The notes under the pieces: generated by a model
What the model saw: only the letters and a program-made list of their open reading frames with translations
What the model was told of the DNA's origin: nothing
The model's database searches: none
NCBI GenBank assembly: GCA_029260345.1
Contig: JAJDDK010000002.1
Location: 124,001 to 188,000, forward strand
DNA length: 64,000 bases
Direction: 5' to 3'
Source: Phycisphaerales bacterium
Lineage (GTDB): Bacteria; Planctomycetota; Phycisphaerae; Phycisphaerales; UBA1924
Shown here: positions 1-7,748 of the stretch, piece after piece
How positions within the stretch are numbered: the first letter of the stretch is position 1
Layout of the letters: every line of letters begins with the position of its first letter
Program-made: the position numbers and the translations under genes

Positions 1-324
1 ATGCGGCTGTTGCTCCTCACACTCGCGGCGCTCGCCATTGTCGTGTCAATGAAGCTCGCTGGCGTCGTTCTTGCGACGGCGCTGCTTGTGCTGCCCGGCG
101 CGGCGGCGCTGCAACTCAGCCGCCGACTGGGTGTGGTCTTCGCGCTGGCGATCGCGCTGGGCGAGGTCGGCGTGCTGGGCGGATTGGTGGTCTCATTCGA
201 GACTGATCTGCCCGCCGGACCCTGCATCGTGGGGTGCCTGGCGGCGATTCTGGCCCTGGCGTGGGTCATTCCGACGCCCAAAGCAGGAACTTTGCCGGGA
301 ACCGCAGGAAAGTTCTTGTCGTAG
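1..324 (+). CDS. Metal ABC transporter permease, ABC-3 family (C-terminal part, cut by window edge)
   Basis: The frame is open from the first base, so the true start probably lies upstream and the ATG at 1 may be internal. The 107 visible residues are very hydrophobic, with three membrane helices separated by short loops, including the stretch AGVVLATALLVLPGAAALQL. That pattern (a G/A-rich helix, then LPGAAA, then a short basic loop) is typical of the end of ZnuB/MntB-type permeases that move Zn or Mn through the inner membrane with an ATPase and a binding protein. Those partners are outside the window. Family assignment is fairly safe; the metal cannot be told from this fragment. Confidence 0.75.
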   Translation: MRLLLLTLAALAIVVSMKLAGVVLATALLVLPGAAALQLSRRLGVVFALAIALGEVGVLGGLVVSFETDLPAGPCIVGCLAAILALAWVIPTPKAGTLPGTAGKFLS

Positions 325-539
325 AGAATGAAGAGACGATAATTCGTCTATCGCGGACGCGGGGTGCGGCTCGCTGAGCGCCCGGAGAACCCGGCGCAAC
401 GCCCGGACCCACCCGCGACGACCGTCCTGTTCAGGGCGGGCGATGAGCCTCGGGTGACGGCCCGAGGGGAAGGAGTCTGGCGGCGGGCAGTGCAGATCCG
501 CGACGGCCAGAGAGTCTTTCCGGTAAAGGAGGTGATCCA

Positions 540-578
540 GTGACGAATTGTGACTGTACGAAGGGGCTGCACGCTTAA
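540..578 (+). CDS. Possible 12-aa leader peptide with an extended Shine-Dalgarno
   Basis: The sequence AAAGGAGGTGATCC at 525-538 matches the complement of the 16S rRNA 3' end along its whole length. It lies two bases before a GTG (seven bases from its AAAGGAGG core) that opens a frame of 12 codons, MTNCDCTKGLHA, ending in TAA at 576. The last five codons overlap the 5' arm of a 10-bp stem (564-573), so a translating ribosome would disrupt that stem. The peptide has two cysteines in twelve residues. Its translation is inferred only from the exceptional ribosome binding site; no homology is visible. Confidence 0.35.
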   Translation: MTNCDCTKGLHA

Positions 579-647
579 CAGGCGTCGGCTCGACGGTGCT
601 GACGTCGTGCAGCCCGTTCCGTGCGGATCAACGCACGAACTAACGCG

Positions 648-678
648 CCCCGCGGTCGAATGATCGCGGGGTGTTTTT
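648..678 (+). terminator. Intrinsic terminator after the leader/small RNA
   Basis: A perfect 7-bp stem (ccccgcg/cgcgggg, 648-654 and 665-671) with a 10-base loop is followed by tg and five T residues (674-678). It ends transcripts from the left and lies about 130 bp before the next start codon. Confidence 0.7.
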
Positions 679-809
679 GTTTCCGTTGATTTTGGACACA
701 ACTATTTGAAGGAACCAATTTGATTCATCGGCGTATTGTGAGCGAGCAGGCATCACGTTCGTAATCGATGGGCCGAAGGGGCAATTTATAAAATCCGGGG
801 AGAGATTCA

Positions 810-3182
810 ATGGTGAATCATGTAAGCCGCCGAACAGCAAAGGTGTTCGCGCTAGGAATTGCGATCGCTGGCGGCGGTATTCCCCAAAGCATACGAGGCG
901 ACGAGTTGTCGCCGTTCTTCGGTCAACGGTTTGAAGCAGGGGGCGGAATTGCTTCGCTCGCTTTGGCCGATCTCAATAATGATGGGTTCATGGATGTCGC
1001 TGCTGCAGACGCAGCGAGGGGCGAAATCGTTGTGCTTCTAGGCGACGGTTGTGGCGCCTTTGGTGATCCCGTCGCGATAGAAGTGCAAGGACTGCCCGTA
1101 GACTTGGCAATAGGCGATTTTAACAAGGACGGTTATCAGGATATTGCCGCAGTGAGTGTTGTTCTTGATCGTGTATCAATCCTGCTCAATGATGGATTCG
1201 GGTTGTTCAGTGATCCAATCTCGTTCAGCGCAGGTGATGTCCCTGCGTTTATCATCACTGCTGACTTAGACCAAGACCTCAATCTCGATCTCGTTGTGTC
1301 AAATTCCATTTCCGATGATTTGACGTTCCATTGGGGGCTAGGAAATGGACTGTTCGTGCCGGGAGTACCGATCCACGTAGGCAATAATCCAAATTCGATC
1401 GCGGCGGCGGATTTCGACCAAGATGGTCTCTTGGACTTGGTGGTTGCCTTGCGCAGGGGTGGCGCTGTCGCCGTCATCAACAACTCGGGCGCCCGAAACT
1501 TTCGGACGCCGATTGAATATGAAGTTGGTGGTTTTCCAGACGACGTGTGTTTGGAAGACTTTGATTTGGACGGACGGACAGATATTGCAACGGCGAATCG
1601 AGCAGATCGGAGTGTCTCAATATTGTTTGGTTTGGACTCGGGGGCTTTTGCACGTGCGATCGAAATTGACGGATTTGAATATGAACCGCGCAGCGTCATT
1701 GCAAGTGATTTCGATCAGAACGGCGAGGTTGATCTCGCCGTAACTGAAGGGGCGGTAGGACGCGTTGCGTTTGTGTTGAATCCATTCTCGGTCAAGGGTG
1801 ATCCGGTTCGATTTGACGTGCCCGCAGGCATTGGCCCCGAATACGCGCAGATCGCCGATCTCGATTTGGATGGCTGGCCTGATTTGATTGCCACAAGCAA
1901 TAATCACATCTCTGTCTTTCTTGGGCCGGGAAGCGATCATTCGGGAAGGACCCGTGCTTTTGAGGTGGATATGCGCCCCGGTTCAATCGGAATCGGGAAT
2001 TTTGACCAAGACGATCTTGAAGATATCGTTTCTGTTCGAACCTCATCCTTGGTCTCAGAATCGGATTTTCAGATTCTCAAAAGTATGGGAGATGGAACTC
2101 TTCAAGTAGCGCAAACCATCAACCTTGATGTTTCGCTGGCTGGTGAATTAGTTGTGGCAGACTTTACCGGCGATGGTGTGTCTGATGTCATGATGTCAAG
2201 TTTTGACGGCGTCTCTCCCCTAGTTCTGGGGCCTTTTGGCGCTCTTCCTGCGATGATTGAATTACGCCTGATTCCAACGGGAATTGCGTCTCGAGATTTA
2301 GCGGTAGGCGATCTGAATGAGGATGGAAAGACCGATGTGGTATTGGCGAGGGCGAGTCAAGGTGGGATTGCCCTCCTCATCGGTCAAGGAGAAGGAAACT
2401 TTACGCCATCACTCTTGATTGAAGTTGCAAATCGCGAAGGCGTTATTGCAATATCTGATGTGACCGGCGACGGCCATGAGGATGTTTTGTTTGCAGAGCG
2501 TGGTCCATGTGGAGTTGGAGAACCGTGCGGTGACCCGAGAATTCACATTCTGAAAGGGGATGGAAAGAGCGGTCTTGACGCGGATGCAATCTTGCCGCTT
2601 CCTGCCGATCCGATTTCCATTATCGCGGCTGATGTGGATCGAGACGGCCTCAATGATATTCTGGTCACTTTGCGAGACGACTCGCTTCACGTGTTCTTCA
2701 ATAGCGATGAAGGGTTTCTCGATTCGCAGATGCTCGACGTGGACGGCGAAGTGCATCATTTTGAAGTCGCGGATTTGAACGAGGATGGTGAGAGCGATCT
2801 CATCGTCGCCCTCTATGATCGCGGATCCGTTGATTTATATTTCGGCGACGGAACAGGATGGTTTCGGAATCGCCAGTCTTATAATGCTGGACTTCGTCCA
2901 GTTTCATTCGGATTTGCGGATTTCAATCAGGACGGCTTTGACGATTTAGTCGTTGGCGCAGAAACCGACAGCAGAATTTGGATGTTGCCGAGACAATCGA
3001 ATTTTGATTCGTGTCTCAGTGACTTGGATCACAATGACGTTGTCAACGGGGCCGATCTCGCAAGTCTGCTGTCCTCCTGGGGCAAGAGCGGCGGTCGTGC
3101 TGATCTCAATGGTGACGGCGTCGTAAACGGCGCTGATCTGGCTGCGCTATTGAGTGCATGGGGGCCGTGTCAGGAAAACTAG
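810..3182 (+). CDS. Secreted FG-GAP/VCBS repeat protein with C-terminal dockerin-like domain
   Basis: The 790-aa protein starts with a basic, then hydrophobic signal peptide (residues 1-30 or so). About 14 FG-GAP/VCBS-type repeats follow, each built on D-x-(N/D)-x-D-G-x-x-D-(I/L/V) calcium-binding loops, e.g. DLNNDGFMDV, DFNKDGYQDI and DLNEDGKTDV, which together should form one or two beta-propellers. The last 55 residues hold two EF-hand-like repeats, DLDHNDVVNGADLASLL and DLNGDGVVNGADLAALL, each followed by SxWG. This C-terminal signature is common in secreted proteins of Phycisphaerae and resembles a type I dockerin. The start is supported by ggggagag 6 bases upstream. Its extracellular role, adhesion or calcium-dependent binding, is inferred from the domains only. 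Confidence 0.85.
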   Translation: MVNHVSRRTAKVFALGIAIAGGGIPQSIRGDELSPFFGQRFEAGGGIASLALADLNNDGFMDVAAADAARGEIVVLLGDGCGAFGDPVAIEVQGLPVDLAIGDFNKDGYQDIAAVSVVLDRVSILLNDGFGLFSDPISFSAGDVPAFIITADLDQDLNLDLVVSNSISDDLTFHWGLGNGLFVPGVPIHVGNNPNSIAAADFDQDGLLDLVVALRRGGAVAVINNSGARNFRTPIEYEVGGFPDDVCLEDFDLDGRTDIATANRADRSVSILFGLDSGAFARAIEIDGFEYEPRSVIASDFDQNGEVDLAVTEGAVGRVAFVLNPFSVKGDPVRFDVPAGIGPEYAQIADLDLDGWPDLIATSNNHISVFLGPGSDHSGRTRAFEVDMRPGSIGIGNFDQDDLEDIVSVRTSSLVSESDFQILKSMGDGTLQVAQTINLDVSLAGELVVADFTGDGVSDVMMSSFDGVSPLVLGPFGALPAMIELRLIPTGIASRDLAVGDLNEDGKTDVVLARASQGGIALLIGQGEGNFTPSLLIEVANREGVIAISDVTGDGHEDVLFAERGPCGVGEPCGDPRIHILKGDGKSGLDADAILPLPADPISIIAADVDRDGLNDILVTLRDDSLHVFFNSDEGFLDSQMLDVDGEVHHFEVADLNEDGESDLIVALYDRGSVDLYFGDGTGWFRNRQSYNAGLRPVSFGFADFNQDGFDDLVVGAETDSRIWMLPRQSNFDSCLSDLDHNDVVNGADLASLLSSWGKSGGRADLNGDGVVNGADLAALLSAWGPCQEN

Positions 3183-3319
3183 ACGCGGCGCAATGCTCGC
3201 ATCCGCTCTACCGCCGCTTCCAGCGTCTCCATCTTCTTGCAGAATGCGAAGCGCACCAGCGTTCTTCCCTCGTGCTTGTTCTCATAGAACGCCGTCGGCG
3301 GGATCGCGGCGAATCTATG
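3179..3319 (-). pseudogene. Orphan 3' fragment of an aminotransferase gene (partial duplicate)
   Basis: Read on the minus strand, this segment encodes AAIPPTAFYENKHEG, continues through an LVRFAFCKKM core and ends MRALRRV with a stop. The same C-terminal 45 residues, with few changes, end the intact aminotransferase at 5329-6486. Homology stops abruptly near 3319, and no start or catalytic part is present. The fragment's stop codon (3179-3181) overlaps the stop of the FG-GAP gene. It is either a partial duplication or the scar of a rearrangement. The intact copy differs at several codons, so the event is not recent. Confidence 0.8.
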
Positions 3320-3449
3320 AGGCCGGGCGTTGGGCTCGGGCGTTGGACCATGAACTCACATATTGCGAGATCATGTCAAAGTCGCGGACGGCCTGTTGAT
3401 TACATTCATGGGCTGATCAAAGCAGATTCGCCCGCTGCTCTCGAACACC

Positions 3450-4247
3450 TCAGTTCGCGATCTGCTTCGTGATCCAGTCTTGCACGGCGCCAATCGATGT
3501 CGCGCCGGTTTCATCACCGTAGTCGCCGAGCACGTCGTTCACGGCTTCAACCGCGCCCATGACGCCGACGATGGTCCAGCCTGCCGGCGTCTTCGCCAGG
3601 ATCGGGCCGCCGCTGTCGCCGGCGAATGCGGACGCTTCATGCAGCGTGCCGCCTTCGCCCCCGGGTGGCGTGAAATTGAAGATAAGTTCTTGTCGCGATT
3701 CGTCGACGCGGTCAATGCGATTGGTTCCCGCATACTTCACGCCGCGCGGCAAGCTCATGGCTGCACGCGGGGATATTCCGTTGTCAGGATCAGCCACGAA
3801 GGCGCCGATGCCGACCAGCGTCACTTCAGGCTGCTCCGGATTGAAAGCGCCCATTGGGATCGGCGCCACGCCCTCGACTTTTTCTGAAAGATGCAGTAGC
3901 GCAATGTCGCCCGCTGTGAACTTGCTGTCCTTTTTTCGATTCGCGATTTGCACTTCCAGCGGCGTCCAGCCCGGGTGCGTGACAACGTCATCAACAGTGA
4001 ATTCTCGTCCATCGTCAAGTTTGAAAATGATGGACGTCTGCTTCTGCAGTCGAAGGAAGTCCGCCACGTGGGCCGCTGTGACAACCCACTGCTCGGCGAT
4101 CAGCGTGCCCGTGCCCATGTTGCCGACACCGCCGACTGCGTGAAATGGCGCCGCCAGTTCGAGGTAGCGCTCCTCGGAGACGTCGGGTCGCCCCGCGATG
4201 GAAAGAGTTGCGGCCGCCATCAACACCGATGCGCTGAGTGAAATCAT
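3450..4247 (-). CDS. Secreted trypsin-like serine protease (S1 family)
   Basis: The 265-aa product begins with a hydrophobic signal peptide (MISLSASVLMAAATLSIAG). The chymotrypsin-fold triad is visible in order: His in VVTAAHVADF, Asp in GDIALLHLSE and Ser in GDSGGPIL near residue 215. I chose the ATG at 4247 because GGGAGG lies five bases upstream and the signal peptide follows directly; a longer frame to 4301 would add an unlikely N-terminus. The protein should act outside the cytoplasm. Specificity is not deducible. The gene is convergent with the FG-GAP gene across the aminotransferase fragment. Confidence 0.88.
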   Translation of the reverse strand: MISLSASVLMAAATLSIAGRPDVSEERYLELAAPFHAVGGVGNMGTGTLIAEQWVVTAAHVADFLRLQKQTSIIFKLDDGREFTVDDVVTHPGWTPLEVQIANRKKDSKFTAGDIALLHLSEKVEGVAPIPMGAFNPEQPEVTLVGIGAFVADPDNGISPRAAMSLPRGVKYAGTNRIDRVDESRQELIFNFTPPGGEGGTLHEASAFAGDSGGPILAKTPAGWTIVGVMGAVEAVNDVLGDYGDETGATSIGAVQDWITKQIAN

Positions 4248-4385
4248 GATCGCCTCCCATTGGCTGTCGTTTCCAACCATCTGAACCGGCCGGCCCTTCA
4301 CGAGCCGCCGCTGGTTGATGGGAGAGTCATGCGCGGCATTTCATTCGGGGCGAAGTGGCGGGGGAGGATTGTTCGAACGCACAAT

Positions 4386-4416
4386 CGTGGCCTTCCCGGC
4401 GGCCGGGAAGACCACG
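4386..4416. repeat. Intergenic inverted repeat, copy 1
   Basis: A near-perfect 14-bp stem (cgtggccttcccgg with ccgggaagaccacg) around a 3-base centre. A second copy lies at 5268-5298, and the first seven bases on the left (cacaatc) also match. The two copies flank the gene at 4489-5199. It could be a bidirectional terminator or a small interspersed palindrome family. Confidence 0.7.
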
Positions 4417-4488
4417 GCCATATAACACGAGCGATGCGTTAGCCTAAGGAGTGCTTGAATTTCCGAAGCTTCCATCGACACGTGAAAA

Positions 4489-5199
4489 ATGAGCGGTCCT
4501 CAGTTTGATGACATGTTGATCCGCGAGCAGATTGGAATTATCTGCATTCCGGAGGAAGGGCTTGGGAATCCGGGGCGGCCTGTGCCGAAATTCAGGCGAA
4601 TGAACGGTGAATCGTCACTCGTTGTTTGGGCGTACCTGACGCCGATGGAGTTTGTGACCCGATTCGCGATATTCACCGTATTCGCAGCGGTCTTGATCGC
4701 ATTGGTCTGCGTGTTTGTTGGAGGTCCCTCCAAGTTTGGTCTGGCGGCGTGGGGCGCGATTGGATTCACGGTGTTCCTGTTTACAGTGCTGAACGGACTC
4801 GGCGCGTTTTTGCTTCTTTCGCAATGGAAAAAGGGCGTTGGATTCGACCCGTCTGAACCGATCGCAATCCGATCGAACGGCGAGATCATTGTGGGCGGCA
4901 TGACCTTGGCGAGGGGAGAGATCCATTGCGTTGAGGTTGCTTACACGCGCGTGGCTCGTGACACGCATGAAGGGCGCCGAACCTATCGACTTGGGCAGTT
5001 GCGCCTCAAACTTGCCAGTCCCGAAATGGGTGATTGCCTTGTGATCGTCACGATTCGTGGTTGCCGTCGGCTCACTGTGCGCATTGCGAGGCAACTTGCT
5101 GATTGCATAGGCGTGCCCGTCGAGTGTGTCGAAAGCGACGACGTTTTGAAAGAGGAAACGCTTCTGCCCTACATGGATAAGGTGCGATTGATGACTTGA
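4489..5199 (+). CDS. Membrane protein of unknown function, two TM helices
   Basis: The 236-aa product is not recognised. It has an N-terminal cytoplasmic-looking stretch of about 50 residues, two strongly hydrophobic helices (around residues 57-79 and 84-107) and a soluble C-terminal half rich in beta-type segments (residues 120-236). The layout resembles small bacterial membrane proteins with a PH-like or sensor C-domain, but no motif supports a function. There is no clear ribosome binding site; the ATG at 4489 is the first in frame. The gene is flanked on both sides by the 31-bp inverted repeat, so it may be a separately transcribed unit. Confidence 0.6.
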   Translation: MSGPQFDDMLIREQIGIICIPEEGLGNPGRPVPKFRRMNGESSLVVWAYLTPMEFVTRFAIFTVFAAVLIALVCVFVGGPSKFGLAAWGAIGFTVFLFTVLNGLGAFLLLSQWKKGVGFDPSEPIAIRSNGEIIVGGMTLARGEIHCVEVAYTRVARDTHEGRRTYRLGQLRLKLASPEMGDCLVIVTIRGCRRLTVRIARQLADCIGVPVECVESDDVLKEETLLPYMDKVRLMT

Positions 5200-5267
5200 G
5201 GCATTGGTTTCGCCCGGAGGTGGCCGGACTCTGGAATATGAAGTGTCGGTGGGGGCGGGCCCACAAT

Positions 5268-5298
5268 CGTGGCCTTCCCGGAGGACCGGGAAGACCAC
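5268..5298. repeat. Intergenic inverted repeat, copy 2
   Basis: Second copy of the palindrome at 4386-4416: cgtggccttcccgg, a 3-base centre, then ccgggaagaccacg. It lies in the gap between the convergent membrane-protein and aminotransferase genes, where a bidirectional terminator would be expected. Confidence 0.7.
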
Positions 5299-5328
5299 GG
5301 CACCGTTGGGATTGGCGCACTTTGTGAA

Positions 5329-6486
5329 TCAGTACTTCGTTTTCAGTCTTCGCATCCGCTCCACCGCCGCCTCCAGCGTCTTCATCTTCTTGCAGAACGC
5401 GAAGCGCACCAGCTTCTTCCCCTCGTGCTTGTTCTCGTAGAAGGCCGTCGGCGGGATGGCGGCGACGCCGATGTGTTCGACGAGGTGTTTGCAGAAGCTG
5501 ACGTCGTCGTCGAAGCCGAAGGGTGTGTGGTCGGCGAGGACGAAGTACGTGCCTTCGGGTTTGCGGAGTTTGAAGCCGATGTCGGTGAGGGCGCCGCAGA
5601 GGTAGTCGCGCCGGGCGCGGTATTCGGTGAGGAAGTCGTCGTAGTAGCTCGCGGGCGATCGCAGCGCGGCCGCCGCGGCGTGCTGGCACGGTGTGTTCAC
5701 AGCAAAGGTGAGGTACTGGTGAGCCGCGCGCACGGCGCGGGAGAGCTCCTCCGGCGCAATCGCCCAGCCGATCTTCCAGCCCGTCAGGCTGAACGTCTTG
5801 CCGAGTGAGGAAAGCGTGACGGTGCGCTCCCACATGCCGGGCAGTGTCGCCATGCGGATGTGCTTGCCTTCGAACACGAGTTTCTCATAAACCTCGTCCG
5901 TGATGGCGATGACGTCGTGCTTGCGGCAGAGCTGCGCGATCAGGTCCAGTTCGTCGCGCGTGAAGACGTGGCCGGTGGGGTTGTGGGGGGTGTTGATGAG
6001 GATGGCTTTGGTTTTGCGCGTGAACACCGCGCGGAGTTCGGCTTCGTCGAAGGTGAAGTCAGGTGCGTGCAGCGTCACAAAGCGCGGCGTCGCGCCCGCC
6101 ATCGACACGCACGCGCGGTACGAGTCGTAATACGGCTCGAAGAGGATCACTTCCTCGCCGGGGTTGACGAGGCCGAGCAGCGTCGCGGCGATCGCTTCCG
6201 TGCAGCCCGCGGTGACAGTGACCTGTGCATCGGGGTCAATCACTTCGCCGGTTTCGCTGTTCCAGAACGCCGCGATGGATACGTTAAGGATGGGCAGTCC
6301 CTGCGTGCGCGCATACTGCCCGTGTCCGGCGCGGATCGCATCAATCGCGGCCTGCTTCACGTGCTCCGGCCCATCAAAGTCCGGAAAGCCTTGGCCGAGG
6401 TTGACCGCGCCATACTGGATCGCGAGGCGCGAGATCTCCGCGAAGACGGTGGTTCCGAAGGCGGCGAAGCGATCGGCGACGGGCAT
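5329..6486 (-). CDS. PLP-dependent aminotransferase, class I/II (methionine/kynurenine type)
   Basis: The 385-aa product is the usual length for fold-type I aminotransferases. N-terminal features NLGQGFPDFDGPE and QYARTQGLP are typical of the subgroup that includes YbdL-type methionine aminotransferase and kynurenine-oxoglutarate transaminases. The cofactor region is visible: NTPHNPTGHVF, ITDEVYEKLVFEGKH, and the Schiff-base lysine in SSLGKTFSLTGWK. It should move an amino group from an amino acid to a 2-oxo acid in the cytoplasm. The ATG at 6486 is chosen because AAGGAGG lies six bases upstream; an upstream extension to 6657 is not protein-like. A 45-residue copy of its C-terminus is found at 3179-3319. 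Confidence 0.9.
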   Translation of the reverse strand: MPVADRFAAFGTTVFAEISRLAIQYGAVNLGQGFPDFDGPEHVKQAAIDAIRAGHGQYARTQGLPILNVSIAAFWNSETGEVIDPDAQVTVTAGCTEAIAATLLGLVNPGEEVILFEPYYDSYRACVSMAGATPRFVTLHAPDFTFDEAELRAVFTRKTKAILINTPHNPTGHVFTRDELDLIAQLCRKHDVIAITDEVYEKLVFEGKHIRMATLPGMWERTVTLSSLGKTFSLTGWKIGWAIAPEELSRAVRAAHQYLTFAVNTPCQHAAAAALRSPASYYDDFLTEYRARRDYLCGALTDIGFKLRKPEGTYFVLADHTPFGFDDDVSFCKHLVEHIGVAAIPPTAFYENKHEGKKLVRFAFCKKMKTLEAAVERMRRLKTKY

Positions 6487-6565
6487 GGCGGGCCTCCTTG
6501 CCGCGACGGGAATCGAACTCGCGGCTCGGCACACACTACCGGTCTGAAGAGATGGATCGAGCGTC

Positions 6566-6593
6566 TTGCCAAGCCGATGATGACCCGTATAAT
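6566..6593 (+). promoter_or_regulatory. Sigma-70-type promoter for tRNA-Gly
   Basis: TTGCCA at 6566-6571 and TATAAT at 6588-6593 are separated by 16 bases. The predicted start near 6600 is about 58 bases before the tRNA. This promoter stayed with the tRNA after both element insertions. Confidence 0.75.
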
Positions 6594-6657
6594 CGCCTCC
6601 CCACGTCGGAACGGGGTTCTCCCGGGAGGGCGTGGGCCGCTGCAGGGGCGGCGACAA

Positions 6658-6729
6658 GCGGGTGTAGCTCAGTGGTAGAGCGTCACGTTGCCAACGTGAA
6701 TGTCGTCGGTTCGAATCCGATCACCCGCT
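6658..6729 (+). tRNA. tRNA-Gly (GCC anticodon)
   Basis: A full cloverleaf is readable: acceptor stem GCGGGTG/CACCCGC, D-arm GCTC..GAGC, anticodon stem TCACG/CGTGA with loop TTGCCAA (anticodon GCC), T-arm GTCGG-TTCGAAT-CCGAT and discriminator T. CCA is not encoded. The 3' half was supplied by the adjacent integrated element: the leftover host 3' half at 51219-51260 has a different T-stem (GGGCG/CGCCT). The present gene is therefore a chimera that still pairs throughout. Confidence 0.95.
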
Positions 6730-6737
6730 TTCGAAGA

Positions 6738-6776
6738 AGCCTCGCAAATGCCTGGAAACAAGGCGTGTGCGGGGCT
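6738..6776 (+). terminator. Hairpin terminator downstream of tRNA-Gly
   Basis: agcctcgca (6738-6746) pairs with tgcggggct (6768-6776) with one G-T pair, and an inner gcct/aggc stem lies at 6750-6753/6761-6764. It sits directly after the tRNA, in the place where the other two tRNA-fragment copies also carry a hairpin. Confidence 0.5.
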
Positions 6777-6821
6777 TGTTCATATTTGCTCTACATCCCG
6801 TTCAGATGAACTCTCGCCCTA

Positions 6822-6853
6822 TGTAGTGCAGGATAATCCAGATTTGTAGTGCA
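6822..6853 (+). repeat. Paired integrase arm-type boxes, element 1 left end
   Basis: Two copies of tgtagtgca at 6822-6830 and 6845-6853, start to start 23 bp. The same pair, with identical spacing, occurs at 15474-15505 and 51148-51179, each next to a tRNA-fragment copy. I infer arm-type binding sites of the tyrosine integrase or its directionality factor. Confidence 0.6.
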
Positions 6854-6932
6854 GCCCTTTCCGCTCGCTCTCGCCAAAGTGGTGGTTGAGTAGCGACGCA
6901 GGACGTGTTATCCACAAAGTGAGGGCCGGTCA

Positions 6933-6997
6933 CTTTCACATCGCTGAATCGGGTCCAGAAGGTGCCTGCCGGTTCCGCGGCGTCGAGCGTCGCTCTC
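6933..6997 (+). repeat. 65-bp block shared by both elements, copy 1
   Basis: Starts ctttcacatcgctgaatcgg and is about 90 percent identical to 16436-16500. Both copies lie in non-coding DNA on the left side of their element, upstream of the first cargo gene. The function is not evident; it may be a promoter or leader region shared by descent. Confidence 0.7.
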
Positions 6998-7164
6998 CTC
7001 GGCTATCGAGATTCGTTCGGCGACCCTGTTTCTCGGACTCGAACCACCAATGTCAGGTCCAAAGCCTGGCCGAGCCAGCCCGGCGTTGTTTCGCCCGGCC
7101 TGCTCCGTTCGCCGTTCCGGACAGGCGGCGCGAACGGGGTTCGTTCCCGAGACCTGGTCTGGCA

Positions 7165-7186
7165 CCATACAGTATGGTACCATACT
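7165..7186 (+). promoter_or_regulatory. Palindromic operator for the MarR-type regulator
   Basis: accatac-a-gtatggt at 7165-7179 is a perfect 15-bp palindrome, and a third half-site accatac follows at 7180-7186, so the last two half-sites also form a palindrome centred on ggtacc. It ends 22 bases before the regulator start codon, where an autoregulatory MarR operator is expected. Confidence 0.65.
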
Positions 7187-7208
7187 CTATGCCAGCGAGA
7201 GATTTGCC

Positions 7209-7748
7209 ATGCCCCATGAGCAGTTCCAGCGATCCCACATTCCCGATTACCGGCGATTGTGCGCGCTGACCAAGAAGGTCCCAGAACTGGACCCGGATGA
7301 GGTCATGATGGTCGTGCTCCTGCGGACGATCGCGGATGAGCTTGTAGCACAGCTCCAGGCAAGCCTGGACCAGTTCGGCATCTCCGAGGGACGGATGCGC
7401 GTGCTGGCGCAGCTGCTGGACCACGATGGGCCGGCGACGCACTCCGAACTGGCGAGCGCATCCGGCGTGACGAAGGGGACGATCACGGGGCTGATCGACG
7501 GGCTGGAGCGGGACGGGCTTGTGCGCCGGAGCGCCTGTCCCAGCGACCGACGTGTTTCGTACATCGAGCTTACGAACAAGGGAGAGCGGATGCTCAAGAC
7601 CATCCTGCCGGGGCATCTTCGTCGTTTGTCGGAGTTTGTCGGCGTTGTCAGCAAGACCGAGCAAACGATGCTGCTCAAGCTGCTCAAAAAGTTCCGCGCA
7701 GGATTGCTCAGCGTTATTGGTGAGGGCACGAACGAGGAGAAATCATGA
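7209..7748 (+). CDS. MarR-family transcriptional regulator
   Basis: The 179-aa product has the winged-helix core: SEGRMRVLAQLLDHDGPATHSELASASG, then the recognition helix TKGTITGLIDGLERDGLVRR and the wing CPSDRRVSYIELTNKG. It should bind as a dimer to the palindrome at 7165-7186 and repress its own operon until a ligand is present. I chose the ATG at 7209 because the upstream frame runs through the operator. Its last codons overlap the start of the outer-membrane gene at 7745, so the four genes form one operon with the efflux pump as the target. Confidence 0.85.
   Translation: MPHEQFQRSHIPDYRRLCALTKKVPELDPDEVMMVVLLRTIADELVAQLQASLDQFGISEGRMRVLAQLLDHDGPATHSELASASGVTKGTITGLIDGLERDGLVRRSACPSDRRVSYIELTNKGERMLKTILPGHLRRLSEFVGVVSKTEQTMLLKLLKKFRAGLLSVIGEGTNEEKS

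Larger units (their letters stand above)
331..690 (+). ncRNA. Structured leader or small RNA upstream of the FG-GAP gene (candidate)
   Basis: This stretch between the permease and the next gene has no ordinary coding sequence but folds locally. I see a 7-bp stem at 422-428/433-439 (with G-T pairs), a perfect 7-bp stem at 448-454/461-467, a perfect 10-bp stem at 564-573/606-615, a 6-bp stem near 620-637 and an intrinsic terminator at 648-678. An extended Shine-Dalgarno and a 12-codon reading frame lie inside it, and the frame runs into the 10-bp stem. The layout is that of an attenuating leader or a free-standing small RNA. I do not recognise a named family. Confidence 0.4.
6777..7164. other. 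Left-end region of element 1, no gene seen
   Basis: This stretch of nearly 400 bases holds two gtagtgca boxes (6822-6830 and 6845-6853) and, at 6933-6997, a block about 90 percent identical by eye to 16436-16500 in element 2. The reading frames here have no protein-like character or start signals. The rest of the stretch has no feature I can name. Confidence 0.5.

Noticed and set aside
525-540. 3' end of a 16S rRNA gene on the minus strand
   Set aside because: Only the anti-Shine-Dalgarno complement matches; the adjoining bases do not resemble the conserved 16S end, and a start codon follows at normal spacing.
6490-6530. tRNA-like T-arm on the minus strand upstream of the aminotransferase
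   Set aside because: The stretch resembles GTTCGATTCC, but the stem has a mismatch and no other tRNA arms are present; it is probably a hairpin before the ribosome binding site.
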